A stretch of 64,000 nucleotides of DNA from Paenibacillus sp. 1011MAR3C5 (GTDB lineage: Bacteria > Bacillota > Bacilli > Paenibacillales > Paenibacillaceae), in the NCBI RefSeq assembly GCF_003591485.1, contig NZ_QZCF01000003.1, positions 124,001 to 188,000 on the forward strand. Reading direction: 5' to 3'. This document shows, in pieces, positions 1 through 7,657 of this stretch. The notes beneath the pieces were generated by a model that worked only from the letters and a program-made list of their open reading frames with translations, made no database searches and had not been told where the DNA came from. Within the stretch, counting starts at the first letter, position 1. Each line of letters starts with the position of its first letter. Position numbers and translations under genes: made by a program.

Positions 1-291
1 TCGGCATCCACCTTCCGCTGGCTTGCACCGCAGCCTTTCAAGCCGGGAGACATCCCTGCGATGAAGGCTGGCATTAACCGCTCCGGGGAGCAGACGATTT
101 ATGAGATCGCTCTGCCATGGTCCGAGCTTGGAGTGACGGCACCTTCCGAAGGCTTGCAACTGAAGTTTTCGCTGCTGGTGAATGATAACGACGGCCAGGG
201 CCGCAAGGGCTGGATGGAATACAACAGCGGTATTGGCTATAAGGACGAGAGGGCATTCGGCGATCTATTCCTGGTGAACAAGCGCAACTAG
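1..291 (+). CDS. Partial gene: C-terminal end of a CBM9-like carbohydrate-binding domain
   Basis: The frame is open from the first base of the window and ends at TAG 289-291, so only the last 96 residues are visible and the start lies upstream. The residues form the end of a family 9-type carbohydrate-binding fold: YEIALPWSELG, then LLVNDNDGQGRKGWMEY, then a GIG motif and FGDLFL near the terminus. In this family the domain sits in secreted polysaccharide-degrading or sugar-binding proteins. Whether this protein is an enzyme cannot be told from the tail. It is followed at once by an intrinsic terminator, so it ends its transcription unit. Family assignment is by pattern only. Confidence 0.75.
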   Translation, partial: SASTFRWLAPQPFKPGDIPAMKAGINRSGEQTIYEIALPWSELGVTAPSEGLQLKFSLLVNDNDGQGRKGWMEYNSGIGYKDERAFGDLFLVNKRN

Positions 292-300
292 AGGATGGAA

Positions 301-348
301 GGCTGTGATTAGCTGCTGTCAGGCGGTTGATCACAGTCTTTTCTTTTT
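301..348 (+). terminator. Intrinsic terminator of the CBM9-like gene
   Basis: GGCTGTGAT (301-309) pairs with ATCACAGTC (330-338) through one G-U pair, followed by TTTTCTTTTT. It lies 10 bp after the stop codon. Confidence 0.75.
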
Positions 349-459
349 CAAGGCTTGGAAAGAAGTGGTTGCGGAATATGCATCGTACCGTTATCCTAGC
401 AGATAAGGTATTGGTTTTATTTTACAAGATAAAATTTCCAGTCATTTAAAGGGGCGTTT

Positions 460-843
460 ATGATGAGTGATTCCAGCCGATCCATTATCGAACAGTATAT
501 AGCTGCCTATAATGCGTTTCATATCGAGGACATGCTGGCGCTCCTGCATGATGAGGTAGTCTTTCAGAATTATGCCGGAGGCAAGCTGGAGCTGGAGACG
601 AGCGGAATTAGCGAGTTTAGAGAGCTGGCGGAACAATCGGCGAAGATGTTCGAAAGCCGCTGCCAGTCCATTACGGACTTCCGTTCCACGAACGGCCAAA
701 TCGTCGTGGACATACAATACGAAGCGGTACTGGCCGTTGATTTGCCGAATGGAATGAAGCGCGGAGAGCAGTTACAGCTGACCGGAAAGTCTGTGTTCCA
801 GATTCAAAACGGTAAAATTTCACGAATTGAAGATCATAGTTAA
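460..843 (+). CDS. SnoaL/NTF2-like fold protein
   Basis: A 127-residue protein of the usual size for a single NTF2-like (SnoaL-like) domain. It has the N-terminal helix pattern SIIEQYIAAYNAFHIEDML followed by LLHDEVVFQNYAGG, and a C-terminal strand pair ending in GKSVFQIQNGKISRIEDHS, typical of the cone-shaped fold. Such proteins are small cytosolic isomerase-like or ligand-binding proteins, and the substrate cannot be inferred. Two ATGs overlap (460 and 463) behind an AAAGGGGCG ribosome-binding site. The gene is monocistronic and faces a GNAT gene tail to tail. Confidence 0.75.
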   Translation: MMSDSSRSIIEQYIAAYNAFHIEDMLALLHDEVVFQNYAGGKLELETSGISEFRELAEQSAKMFESRCQSITDFRSTNGQIVVDIQYEAVLAVDLPNGMKRGEQLQLTGKSVFQIQNGKISRIEDHS

Positions 844-867
844 GAGCTGCATACAGGCCTCTTCGAT

Positions 868-1347
868 CTATTTCATCGCGAGGCGCAGCTCTCGGCGTAC
901 TTCATGCTCGTCCCGGCTTACCTCCACAAATCCGACCGCATCATAAAGCTTGGCAGCTTGCCTGTTCTCAATGCGGTGTCCCAGTACGATGGTGTCGCAG
1001 CCATGCTTCTCGCGGATATGGCGGATCAGCGTCTTTATGCCCGAGAATCCATACCCCTTATGCTGATGCCGATGATCAATCAGATAAGCCATTATCCAGT
1101 AGCTACCGTCCTCCGGATCAACAGCGTATACTGCCAGGCCGACAAGCTGCTCGGAGTGATAGAGAGCCAGTGGGGTGAAGCCGCAATAAGCAGACTCCGC
1201 AAGCCAATAAACGGCTGGAACGGGGAATACGTTCTGCTGCTCCTCGGTAACCTTCAGCCCGGCACAATCATACCAATTGGTTTGATCAACAGGTCTTAGA
1301 TGGACTTTCTGGTCTAGCGGCTCTAGTATCGGATCGTAAACATTCAT
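868..1347 (-). CDS. GNAT-family N-acetyltransferase, BltD/spermidine-acetyltransferase-like
   Basis: A 159-residue GNAT protein. The acetyl-CoA part is visible as YWIMAYLIDHRHQHKGYG followed by an LI(R)HI helix, then LGHRIENRQAAKLYDAVGF, the motif B region of the fold. The order LRPVDQTNWYDC at the N-terminus and CGFTPLALYHSEQLVGLAVYA in the middle resembles spermine/spermidine acetyltransferases of the BltD type, but the substrate is inferred. Three consecutive ATGs (1353, 1350, 1347) follow GGGAGGG on the minus strand; the third has the best spacing (9 nt) and is used here. Confidence 0.8.
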   Translation of the reverse strand: MNVYDPILEPLDQKVHLRPVDQTNWYDCAGLKVTEEQQNVFPVPAVYWLAESAYCGFTPLALYHSEQLVGLAVYAVDPEDGSYWIMAYLIDHRHQHKGYGFSGIKTLIRHIREKHGCDTIVLGHRIENRQAAKLYDAVGFVEVSRDEHEVRRELRLAMK

Positions 1348-1659
1348 CATCATACACCCTCCCTCTATGAACAGAATGGAGCAGGATGCTGCTAGCGTTC
1401 AAGGCTGAGTTTGCTTTAAATCATTTATTCCCCGAGTAGGCTTGCCAAGTCCCCGTTAAAGCAACCTTATGATTTTCATTAAGCGGCATGGAGTCAAGCT
1501 GACGATCACCTATGTGATGACTGCTCTATAGAGGTCAAGCTAGACGAGCAGGATCCATTCGGACCTCAAAAGTCACATCATGCGGTTCTATCTTCCGGGT
1601 TCAAAGCCGGTGTATAATTGGTTATGATCATAGGGAGAAGATTAGGGGAGCAAGATGAG
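1348..1659. other. Intergenic region between the GNAT and AraC genes
   Basis: About 310 bp without a convincing gene. A short frame starting at ATG 1469 (about 60 codons) is interrupted by two stops and may be a decayed fragment, but no family is recognisable. A TATAAT hexamer at 1613-1618 could be the -10 box of the AraC gene; its -35 region is weak. The minus-strand ribosome-binding site of the GNAT gene occupies 1357-1363. Confidence 0.4.
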
Positions 1660-2385
1660 ATGGACACCTTCAGAGACATTATCGCCGAACGGCGTACCTA
1701 TACCGCTAACAAACATACCCATAGCCATGGCTACGGACAGCTGATTATTCCGCTCCAGGGGGAGCTTGAGATTACAGCCGGTCCCAAAAGCTTAATGATG
1801 AACACAGACACACTGCTTTATGTGCCGCCCGCTTGCGAGCATACGTATCACTCCGCCGTCCGCAATGAGTTTCTGGTGCTGGACATTCCGCATTTTATGC
1901 TGTCCTCTATTGAATTGGGGGATCGGGGAATCGCATGTCCGGTAAACAATCAGTGGAAGGGCATCCGCTACCTCATTCTAAGCGAGCTGGACCGCCAGTC
2001 TGAGCATGGGCCGGCGTTGAAGGAGCTGTTCCCGTATATCTCGCATTGTTTGGTTCAGGAGCAGAAGCCAAGGTCCATCCAATATATTCATGAGCACTAC
2101 GATGAGCCGTTAACGGTGCAAAAGCTGGCCGAGATGGAGCATTACAACCGATCGTATTATTCCGACTGGTTCTTGAAGGAGACAGGGAAGACGCCTTCGG
2201 CTTATATCCAGGAAGTACGACTGAGCAAAGCAAAGGAGCTGCTGCGGGATACGAATTTGTCGATCCTGAATATTGCGGTTCAAGTCGGTCTGGAGCATCA
2301 ATCCTCGCTGACGAGACTATTTCAGCAGTATGAACGGGTAACGCCAAGCCAATTTCGGAAAATGAATCCTGCTCGCTTGTCCTAA
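1660..2385 (+). CDS. AraC-family transcriptional regulator (cupin + AraC HTH)
   Basis: A 241-residue one-component regulator. Residues about 1-90 form a cupin-like sensor (HTHSHGYGQLIIPLQGELEI, then LLYVPPACEHTYHS). Residues about 135-235 carry the two AraC helix-turn-helix motifs (LTVQKLAEMEHYNRSYYSDW; LSILNIAVQVGLEHQSSLTR, with the closing VTPSQFRK). ATG 1660 is preferred because AGGGGAG lies 9 nt upstream; an in-frame TTG at 1618 would place the start inside a likely -10 box. Regulators of this shape usually control a nearby transporter or enzyme by sensing a small metabolite. The EamA exporter downstream is separated by a terminator, so it is only a possible target. Confidence 0.85.
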   Translation: MDTFRDIIAERRTYTANKHTHSHGYGQLIIPLQGELEITAGPKSLMMNTDTLLYVPPACEHTYHSAVRNEFLVLDIPHFMLSSIELGDRGIACPVNNQWKGIRYLILSELDRQSEHGPALKELFPYISHCLVQEQKPRSIQYIHEHYDEPLTVQKLAEMEHYNRSYYSDWFLKETGKTPSAYIQEVRLSKAKELLRDTNLSILNIAVQVGLEHQSSLTRLFQQYERVTPSQFRKMNPARLS

Positions 2386-2405
2386 ACGGATAGCGGGCTT
2401 TTTTT
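2371..2405 (+). terminator. Intrinsic terminator overlapping the end of the AraC gene
   Basis: GCTCGCT (2371-2377) pairs with AGCGGGC (2392-2398, one G-U), followed by seven T. The left arm lies in the last codons, so the stop codon is in the loop. Confidence 0.7.
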
Positions 2406-2478
2406 CTGCGATTCAATGAACCAGGTGACATTCGGTAAAAAGTGTCCGGCAATCGGGCAAAACCGCTTTTTTGCAGGG

Positions 2479-2565
2479 GATACAATGAAATAGATCCCGG
2501 TTTGCCGGGGACCTCTTTGATAACTGTGAGGAAAGGGCCACGGTTATTTTTTATGACATTGTATC
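2479..2565 (+). ncRNA. Candidate structured 5' leader of the EamA transporter gene, with an internal terminator
   Basis: GATACAATG (2479-2487) and CATTGTATC (2557-2565) are perfectly complementary 9-mers. They enclose a CCCGG-TTTG-CCGGG hairpin (2496-2509) and an 8-bp terminator-like hairpin TAACTGTG/CACGGTTA (2521-2546, one G-U) followed by six T. CCTC (2512-2515) and GAGG (2528-2531) can pair in competition with the terminator. The element lies between the upstream AraC terminator and the transporter's ribosome-binding site (AAGGAG, 2575-2580), so it is probably a regulatory leader of that gene. It matches no riboswitch class that I can recognise by eye. No good -35/-10 pair is evident. Confidence 0.45.
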
Positions 2566-2585
2566 TGCATGCAAAGGAGCAAGAC

Positions 2586-3500
2586 ATGGAAACGATATTG
2601 GGGTTATTATTTTCACTATTATGGTCAACTGCGGCGATTGCGATCAAGTTCGGGCTGCACTCCACAACACCGCTTGCGCTCGCATCGATTCGGTTTATAC
2701 TTGCGGGTACACTGATGATGATTTTTGTTTATGGCATGAATCGCAAATATCCTTGGCCAAGCCGAAAGCAATTTGGACCGCTTATTGGATTGGGCTTGCT
2801 CAATACGACCCTATACATCGGTGCGACTTTATGGGCACTGAACTATGTCTCGGCGGGCTTGTTTAATTTGTTTGTGGCCGCTAATCCGTTTCTCGTTGCT
2901 TTTCTGTCCTACATGTGGCTGAAGCGCAAAATTTCCATCAAGGAATGGACGGGTATGGGTGTTGCGGCTACAGGCTTGTTCATTGCGGTATGGCCTGCAT
3001 TGACAAGCGCGGAGGGCAAGCTGATCGGCTTCCTCCTGCTTGGCGTCGGCATGGCTTCCATGGCGCTGGGCAGCGTGTATTTCAAAAAAGCGGATTTGCA
3101 GCTGCCCGGCATTGTTATTAATACATGGCAGCTGTCGATCGGGGGAGCGGTATCCATACCGCTGGCGTATTGGATCGAGAAGGATCGTTTTTTCTTGAAT
3201 CTGGATGTGAATCTGATCGGCTCGATGATCTGGCTCGTATTCGTTATTTCAATCGGGAGCATGCTGCTATGGTTCTACATGTTGAAGCGGGATGCGGTCA
3301 AGGCGAATAATTGGCTGTTCATGACGCCGATCTTCGGTTATATGCTGGCGGCAATTCTGCTGCATGAGAAGATCACAGCTTTTGATATGGTGGCGACGAT
3401 GTTTGTGGTGACGGGATTATTCCTGTCGGGAAACATTCGGCTGCGTCCGCAGAGGCTGCTTCAGGCAGGACTCCAGCAAGGCTCTTTGACCAGGAAATAA
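2586..3500 (+). CDS. EamA/DMT-superfamily permease
   Basis: A 304-residue integral membrane protein with about ten hydrophobic segments and the internal duplication of two EamA domains. The first repeat begins METILGLLFSLLWSTAAIAI, the second about residue 150 (LIGFLLLGVGMASMALGSVY), and it ends with a short basic tail. Proteins of this family export or import small metabolites and drugs through the cytoplasmic membrane; the substrate is unknown. ATG 2586 is chosen because AAGGAG lies 5 nt upstream; the frame extends further upstream but only through the structured leader. Transcription is likely governed by that leader. Confidence 0.85.
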   Translation: METILGLLFSLLWSTAAIAIKFGLHSTTPLALASIRFILAGTLMMIFVYGMNRKYPWPSRKQFGPLIGLGLLNTTLYIGATLWALNYVSAGLFNLFVAANPFLVAFLSYMWLKRKISIKEWTGMGVAATGLFIAVWPALTSAEGKLIGFLLLGVGMASMALGSVYFKKADLQLPGIVINTWQLSIGGAVSIPLAYWIEKDRFFLNLDVNLIGSMIWLVFVISIGSMLLWFYMLKRDAVKANNWLFMTPIFGYMLAAILLHEKITAFDMVATMFVVTGLFLSGNIRLRPQRLLQAGLQQGSLTRK

Positions 3501-3579
3501 GGGGTCGGGCGGCAGTTGCACTTGGCATGCGGCTATACGAGTTGTACGGCGATAAACCTAAAACGGGGAGGTTGCGATT

Positions 3580-3909
3580 ATGGCGGAGATAGAGGATTTC
3601 ATGAAGCTGGATATCCGGGTGGGCACGATTGTGGAGGCGGTGCCGTTCCCGGAGGCGAGGAAGCCGGCGATTAAGCTGAATATTGATTTTGGCCCTTTGG
3701 GCATCAAGCCATCCTCGGCTCAGATTACGCGTCGTTATGAACCGGAGCACTTGATCGGCCGACAGGTCGCCGCCGTTGTGAACTTTCCGGTGCGGCGAAT
3801 TGCCGGTTTTAAGTCGGAGGTGCTGGTGCTGGGCGGCATGCCGGAGGAAGGCGATGTCGTACTGCTAAGGCCGGATACGCCTGTGCCGAACGGAACGCCA
3901 ATTGCTTAA
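3580..3909 (+). CDS. csaA: CsaA, tRNA-binding-domain chaperone
   Basis: A 109-residue protein made of a single tRNA-binding (OB) domain, the length of Bacillus CsaA. The N-terminal [20 protein letters not shown] motif, the central [21 protein letters not shown] stretch (with the conserved SAQIT) and the C-terminal VLVLGG and VVLLRPD segments are diagnostic. In Bacillus CsaA is a cytosolic chaperone with affinity for secretory preproteins and SecA. GGGGAGG precedes the ATG at a normal distance. It is separate from the exporter gene upstream (79 bp) and is probably monocistronic. Confidence 0.92.
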   Translation: MAEIEDFMKLDIRVGTIVEAVPFPEARKPAIKLNIDFGPLGIKPSSAQITRRYEPEHLIGRQVAAVVNFPVRRIAGFKSEVLVLGGMPEEGDVVLLRPDTPVPNGTPIA

Positions 3910-4162
3910 CTGTGGTACGCTCACGAGTGAGAAAGCCGCATTCGCTGGCGGCAATGAAGGGGGTGTGGCAAGTCGTTAATGGCGGCGAGCTGCAGCCTTT
4001 TTTGCGTTATTCGTGGCATATCATGACGATGACGTGCCGCAACCTCTTACGGTAGAGCTTAACGCCCGCCGCCGTACTGGAAGCAGCGACAAGAAAAAGG
4101 AAACCTCTTCCGTTTGTCGAACGTTGTTTAAGATAGGAGCAGTGAAGACGGAGGTGCGATTC

Positions 4163-5200
4163 GTGAACAACTTGTATCAGGCTTTAAATGATTATGTTCA
4201 TAAGGTGCAACGGGAGATCGGTGCAACAGCAGCGGCGGTCTATCTTATTAAAAATGATGTTGTCGTGAATGAATGGTACTCCGGCAGGCATGGAGCTGAC
4301 ACAACGTTCCGTGCCGTGGATGCGCATACCCAGTTCAATGTCGCTTCCATCCGTAAAACCTATCTTGGGCTTGCTGTCAGTCTGTTGATGGAGGAAGGAC
4401 TGATCCATAGCATAGATGATGAGGTCGGGAAATATTTGACCGAGCTTACCGGGACAGCAGCGGAAGGCGTGACGCTGCGGCATCTATTGACCCATACGCA
4501 TGGATTGGTGGAGAGTGAAGGCCAGCTTCAGAGAGAGTTTGATCCGGGGATGGGCTGGGCATATCGGAATGTGGGAATTCGTATGCTGACACGGCTGGTT
4601 GCGCAGTTGTCTGGGCAGACATTAAGCTCTTTTATGAAGGATCGCGTGTTTAACCCGTACGGCTTACAGGAGACGGGATGGCGGACGGAATATGCGGATG
4701 AGCTTATCTATAATTATTACACGGATCCGAACTCACCAGCGGGGCCGAATGACAGCGATGCAGGCGATCAGAGCAATTTATTTGTGAGCGCGCGAGATTT
4801 GGCGAGGTGGGGACATATCCACTTGCGTAAAGGGCAGTTGAACGGGGATCAGTTGGTTCCGGCAAGGGTGTTCGAAAGGCTGACTGAAATGCAGACGCCG
4901 GAAAGCGTACCGATGAGCGAACCTCGCAACGGGTATATTTGGTGGCTGCAGCATGCCACTCCACGGAATCAACTGGGCGAGCGGTTGCCGGATGGCTCAT
5001 CTCTCATATTGGGCGTTACCGGCTGCGCATGTATCGTGGTGCCGAAGTATAATGCGGTCATCGTTCGCATGTATAATCAGCTGAGCAACCCGGAGGGATA
5101 TCATTATTTGGAGGACATAAGAACCTTCGGCAACCTCGCGGCGGATCTTCTGCGAGCGCGTACTATTTTCTCGGCGCGCGCTGGTTGCGGAGTGATGTAA
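4163..5200 (+). CDS. Serine hydrolase of the beta-lactamase / class C PBP family
   Basis: A 345-residue penicillin-binding-protein-fold hydrolase without signal peptide. The catalytic SxxK motif is SIRK in FNVASIRKTYLG (about residue 62), and YRN in GWAYRNVGIRML provides the Tyr-x-Asn motif. LRHLLTHTHGL, a hallmark of this esterase/beta-lactamase group, follows the first motif. The KTG-like region near the C-terminus reads LGVTGC. Related proteins act as esterases or peptidases more often than as resistance enzymes. GTG 4163 is taken as start because GGAGG is 8 nt upstream. The longer frame back to 4013 has no ribosome-binding site and unlikely composition. The NUDIX gene follows after 20 bp. 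Confidence 0.85.
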   Translation: MNNLYQALNDYVHKVQREIGATAAAVYLIKNDVVVNEWYSGRHGADTTFRAVDAHTQFNVASIRKTYLGLAVSLLMEEGLIHSIDDEVGKYLTELTGTAAEGVTLRHLLTHTHGLVESEGQLQREFDPGMGWAYRNVGIRMLTRLVAQLSGQTLSSFMKDRVFNPYGLQETGWRTEYADELIYNYYTDPNSPAGPNDSDAGDQSNLFVSARDLARWGHIHLRKGQLNGDQLVPARVFERLTEMQTPESVPMSEPRNGYIWWLQHATPRNQLGERLPDGSSLILGVTGCACIVVPKYNAVIVRMYNQLSNPEGYHYLEDIRTFGNLAADLLRARTIFSARAGCGVM

Positions 5201-5220
5201 TTTATTTCCAGGAGGTATGT

Positions 5221-5664
5221 ATGCTTAAACCGTTGAATGGCACATTTCCATCGGATAAAACGATTGCCGGAATCCATAGCATTCCGGTTGCGGAAGACGG
5301 TTCGATCGTCTTTGTCTGGGACAAGCACGAGCAGGCGCTGACGACAGTCGGAGGCAGGCTTGCGCCTGATGAAGATAGGGATACGGCTCTGGACCGGGAG
5401 ACGATGGAGGAAGCCGGTATAGTGTTGGAATCACGGAGAATTCCATTCGCCGCCTGGTATTGGGAGAGCACCGATACCTATACGGTATTTGTCATGGCCA
5501 GGATTCTGGCGTATAGGGAGCTGCCGGAAGGCTTTGAGACAACAGGGCGGGTGGCGATGAATCTGGAGACAGCTCGTCAATTGATCGCGAAGCTTGAGGG
5601 CGACGGCTTGAGGCTGGATCTTCTGGCTCTCGCTGAACCGCTGTATCTGCGAGAGTTCAAGTGA
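5221..5664 (+). CDS. NUDIX hydrolase
   Basis: A 147-residue NUDIX-fold pyrophosphohydrolase. The box GRLAPDEDRDTALDRETMEE-AG fits GX5EX7REUXEEXG, with the metal-binding glutamates in place. The aromatic AAWYWESTDTYTVFVMAR strand follows. Substrates in this family are nucleoside diphosphates linked to another group; this one cannot be specified. ATG 5221 has AGGAGG 5 nt upstream. It begins 20 bp after the serine hydrolase and is probably co-transcribed with it. Confidence 0.88.
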   Translation: MLKPLNGTFPSDKTIAGIHSIPVAEDGSIVFVWDKHEQALTTVGGRLAPDEDRDTALDRETMEEAGIVLESRRIPFAAWYWESTDTYTVFVMARILAYRELPEGFETTGRVAMNLETARQLIAKLEGDGLRLDLLALAEPLYLREFK

Positions 5665-5793
5665 TTGACTATAGCTATTTTTTATCTGTCGTTCTCGCTC
5701 CTATGCTTGACCGTTATTTTGAAGCGGATGCATGGACAGTTGCGCAAAGTTTTCCGGTTATCTCATAACTGAGAATTTTTTGTGTAATAGGTG

Positions 5794-5823
5794 TTGACCT
5801 TGCCCCAAGGGCAAGGCTATACG
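5794..5823 (+). promoter_or_regulatory. MerR-type promoter/operator of the MerR-GyrI gene
   Basis: TTGACC (-35, 5794-5799) and TATACG (-10, 5818-5823) are separated by 18 bp. A perfect dyad CCTTGCCC-CAA-GGGCAAGG (5798-5816) fills the spacer. A dyad centred between abnormally spaced promoter boxes is the signature of MerR-family activation by DNA twisting and implies autoregulation. Confidence 0.8.
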
Positions 5824-5854
5824 ATGTGATTACCGGCCATGATGATAGGAGGTT

Positions 5855-6670
5855 ATGGATATGCTGACGATTGGACTAGTGGCGCGACTGTATGGCATCA
5901 CGGCCAAGACGCTCCGCCATTACGATGCGATTGGGCTTTTTACACCGGCCAGGGTGGGAGAGGATAACCTATATCGTCTGTATGCGCCTGAGCAATTGCC
6001 GGAATTGCGTACGATCCTGTTCCTGCGATCGATGGGATTAAGCCTCGATTCCATTCAGGAGATGAAGCGCAACGGATTGCTGGAGGATGCCGGGTACATC
6101 AAGGGGCTCCTGCAGCAGCGGGCGGAGGCTATTCAAGATGAGCTGGGTTCCCTGAATAGGCAGCTCCATGATATTCATCGTATGGTCGAGTATATGACGA
6201 GTACGGGAGGAATACCTATGGAACCGAAAGTAGTAGAGCAAGAAGCGTTTACTGTTGTGGGGATGGCTTGGAACAGTCAGTGCGACGAAGGGGATATCCC
6301 TGCAATGTGGCAGAGATTTATTCCGCGAGAGCATGAGATCGAGGGCAAGCAACAGCCTGCGGTCAGCTATGGAATATGCATTCCGACCGATACGGAAGCT
6401 TTTACCTATGTGGCGGGTTTTGAAGCGAATGGGGAGCAGCTTCCAGAAGGTATGATCAAAGTGAACGTGCCCGCTCAGCGCTATGCCGTATTTACCCACA
6501 AAGGAAGGACGGAGGGCATGGGCGAAACATACGAGCTGATCTACGGCAAATGGCTGTCGCTGCAAGGGCTCAAAGTCGTCAAAGGCATCGACTATGAGCG
6601 CTATGACGAACGGTTCCACGGACCGGAGTCCGAAAGGTCGGAAGTCGATATTTACATTCCGATTGAGTAG
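5855..6670 (+). CDS. MerR-family regulator with GyrI-like effector-binding domain
   Basis: A 271-residue BmrR-like activator. Residues 1-75 are the MerR DNA-binding domain (LTIGLVARLYGITAKTLRHY, DAIGLFTPARV). A coiled-coil helix follows (about 80-120), and residues about 130-271 are a GyrI-like domain (VVGMAWNSQ, PAVSYGICIP, EVDIYIPIE). In BmrR-type proteins this domain binds lipophilic cations. The autoregulatory dyad is 32-57 bp upstream of the ATG. No transporter follows, so its target beyond itself is not evident. The GyrI part is clearly related to the stand-alone protein at 29027-29539. Confidence 0.88.
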   Translation: MDMLTIGLVARLYGITAKTLRHYDAIGLFTPARVGEDNLYRLYAPEQLPELRTILFLRSMGLSLDSIQEMKRNGLLEDAGYIKGLLQQRAEAIQDELGSLNRQLHDIHRMVEYMTSTGGIPMEPKVVEQEAFTVVGMAWNSQCDEGDIPAMWQRFIPREHEIEGKQQPAVSYGICIPTDTEAFTYVAGFEANGEQLPEGMIKVNVPAQRYAVFTHKGRTEGMGETYELIYGKWLSLQGLKVVKGIDYERYDERFHGPESERSEVDIYIPIE

Positions 6671-6778
6671 GTGAACCGGAAGCTCAGAAGAGCTTCAAGC
6701 GTAGGATTATGCTTGAACTCATAAGCTGTGCGGCATGCCGACCTTCGCAAAGGATAGGACTGCGCGGAAGTCGGCACT

Positions 6779-6853
6779 AGCGTTGCGAGACAACGCTAAA
6801 TGCTCGAAATCGAGTGTCCGCAGGGAATAGCGTGTGAGGCAACGCTAAACGCC
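6779..6853 (+). repeat. Two imperfect tandem hairpin-forming repeats
   Basis: AGCGTTG-CGAGA-CAACGCT (about 6779-6797) and TAGCGT-GTGAGGCA-ACGCTA (about 6824-6843) are each palindromic. Each is followed by a similar AAATGCTCG or AACGCCCG tail, giving two related units about 47 bp apart in the 311-bp gap between the MerR gene and the next gene. A 10-bp palindrome CGGCATGCCG lies just upstream (about 6731-6740). No coding potential is seen. Confidence 0.5.
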
Positions 6854-6867
6854 CGTAGCATGGCCTC

Positions 6868-6912
6868 ATCCCGCAATCATGTTCGGCGAGAACGCGATCG
6901 CGGGATTTTTTT
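6868..6912 (+). terminator. Intrinsic terminator
   Basis: ATCCCGCAATC pairs with GATCGCGGGAT around an AT-GTTCGGCGAGAACGC loop with one mismatch, followed by seven T. It probably ends the MerR transcript after the hairpin repeats. Confidence 0.75.
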
Positions 6913-6982
6913 GCGTGTAAAGAGACATATATGCCGTTCCCGTCGTAAAATATAGTTAAATCTGTCATTCAGAAGGGGGAGT

Positions 6983-7375
6983 ATGAATGCATAGAGAGAC
7001 AAGGAAGCCAAGAAGCTCCGCAAGCAACAGAAGCAGCAGAAGAGAGACGGTTATCCTGCAGCAGCAGCAACGATTGAACGTGGGCGGAAGGGCGGTGACC
7101 AATTGAGCCAGTATGGGATGATCGCCATGCTGGCGATAGGACTGTTGTCAGCGTTATATTATATCTGGGCCGTACGTCCGCAAGTTCCAAAGTGGTTTGT
7201 GTGGCTTCCCTCGTTAGTCATTATGGCATGCCTAGCGGGTACGGGAATTAAGTTTAGCTTCTTCCAGAAGGGATACAGCGGCATTACCGATATCGTCACC
7301 TTGATGCTGCTGGGCATATTGCTCGCCATTCATCTGCTCATTGGAGGCATTGTCCATTGGGGAGGCAGACGGTAA
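6983..7375 (+). pseudogene. Small membrane-protein gene with an in-frame amber codon near the start (intact part 7103-7375)
   Basis: ATG 6983 has a strong GGGGGAG site but is followed by Asn, Ala and then TAG (6992-6994). The same frame continues to TAA 7373 without another stop, and its first part looks like genuine protein: a Lys/Gln-rich basic stretch (DKEAKKLRKQQKQQKRDGY) leading to three hydrophobic segments (about 7109-7170, 7193-7240, 7280-7350). Either the gene carries a nonsense mutation, or translation restarts at TTG 7103 and yields a 90-residue three-helix protein. A competing 39-codon frame from ATG 6987 ends at TGA 7104-7106, overlapping that TTG by two bases, which could couple translation. 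No family is recognised. Confidence 0.55.
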
Positions 7376-7422
7376 ATCAATGCAACAAGGCCACCACATT
7401 CATACACTTATCTATCACAGCC

Positions 7423-7461
7423 TAAAAGCTGGTTCCGGCACATTGCCGGGGCCGGCTTTTA
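7423..7461 (+). terminator. Intrinsic terminator
   Basis: AAAAGCTGG...CCGGC / GCCGG...CCGGCTTTT form a long near-perfect stem with A and T flanks, suitable for termination on either strand. Confidence 0.75.
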
Positions 7462-7608
7462 TTGGTTTATCCCATGTATAATATACAAACACTATGAAAC
7501 AAACCTTCGGCATCCAATCATGATATTGATGTAATATATCGTAACGCAAAGCCTAAAACAGTTGCGAATTTTAGATGATTGTGTTGAATAATAGGATTTT
7601 AATGCGCT

Positions 7609-7637
7609 TACATTCGGATTAGAATGAATCTACATTC
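7609..7637 (+). promoter_or_regulatory. Direct repeat upstream of the ABC operon, possible AraC-type regulator site
   Basis: TACATTC occurs at 7609-7615 and 7631-7637, 22 bp apart (two helical turns), on the same face of the DNA and 21 bp before the ATG. AraC-type response regulators such as the one encoded at 13296-14105 bind direct repeats with about this spacing. Inverted copies (GAATG at 7622-7626) are interleaved. The promoter itself is not clear. Confidence 0.35.
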
Positions 7638-7657
7638 AAACAAGGGGTGAAGGAATA

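Noticed and set aside
1469..1625. Interrupted short frame upstream of the AraC gene
   Set aside because: Contains two stops and no recognisable protein; could be a decayed fragment but the evidence is too thin.
2442..2585. N-terminal extension of the EamA protein
   Set aside because: It runs through the structured leader and has no ribosome-binding site; ATG 2586 has AAGGAG.
4013..4162. N-terminal extension of the serine hydrolase
   Set aside because: No ribosome-binding site, unlikely composition and a good GTG start with GGAGG at 4163.
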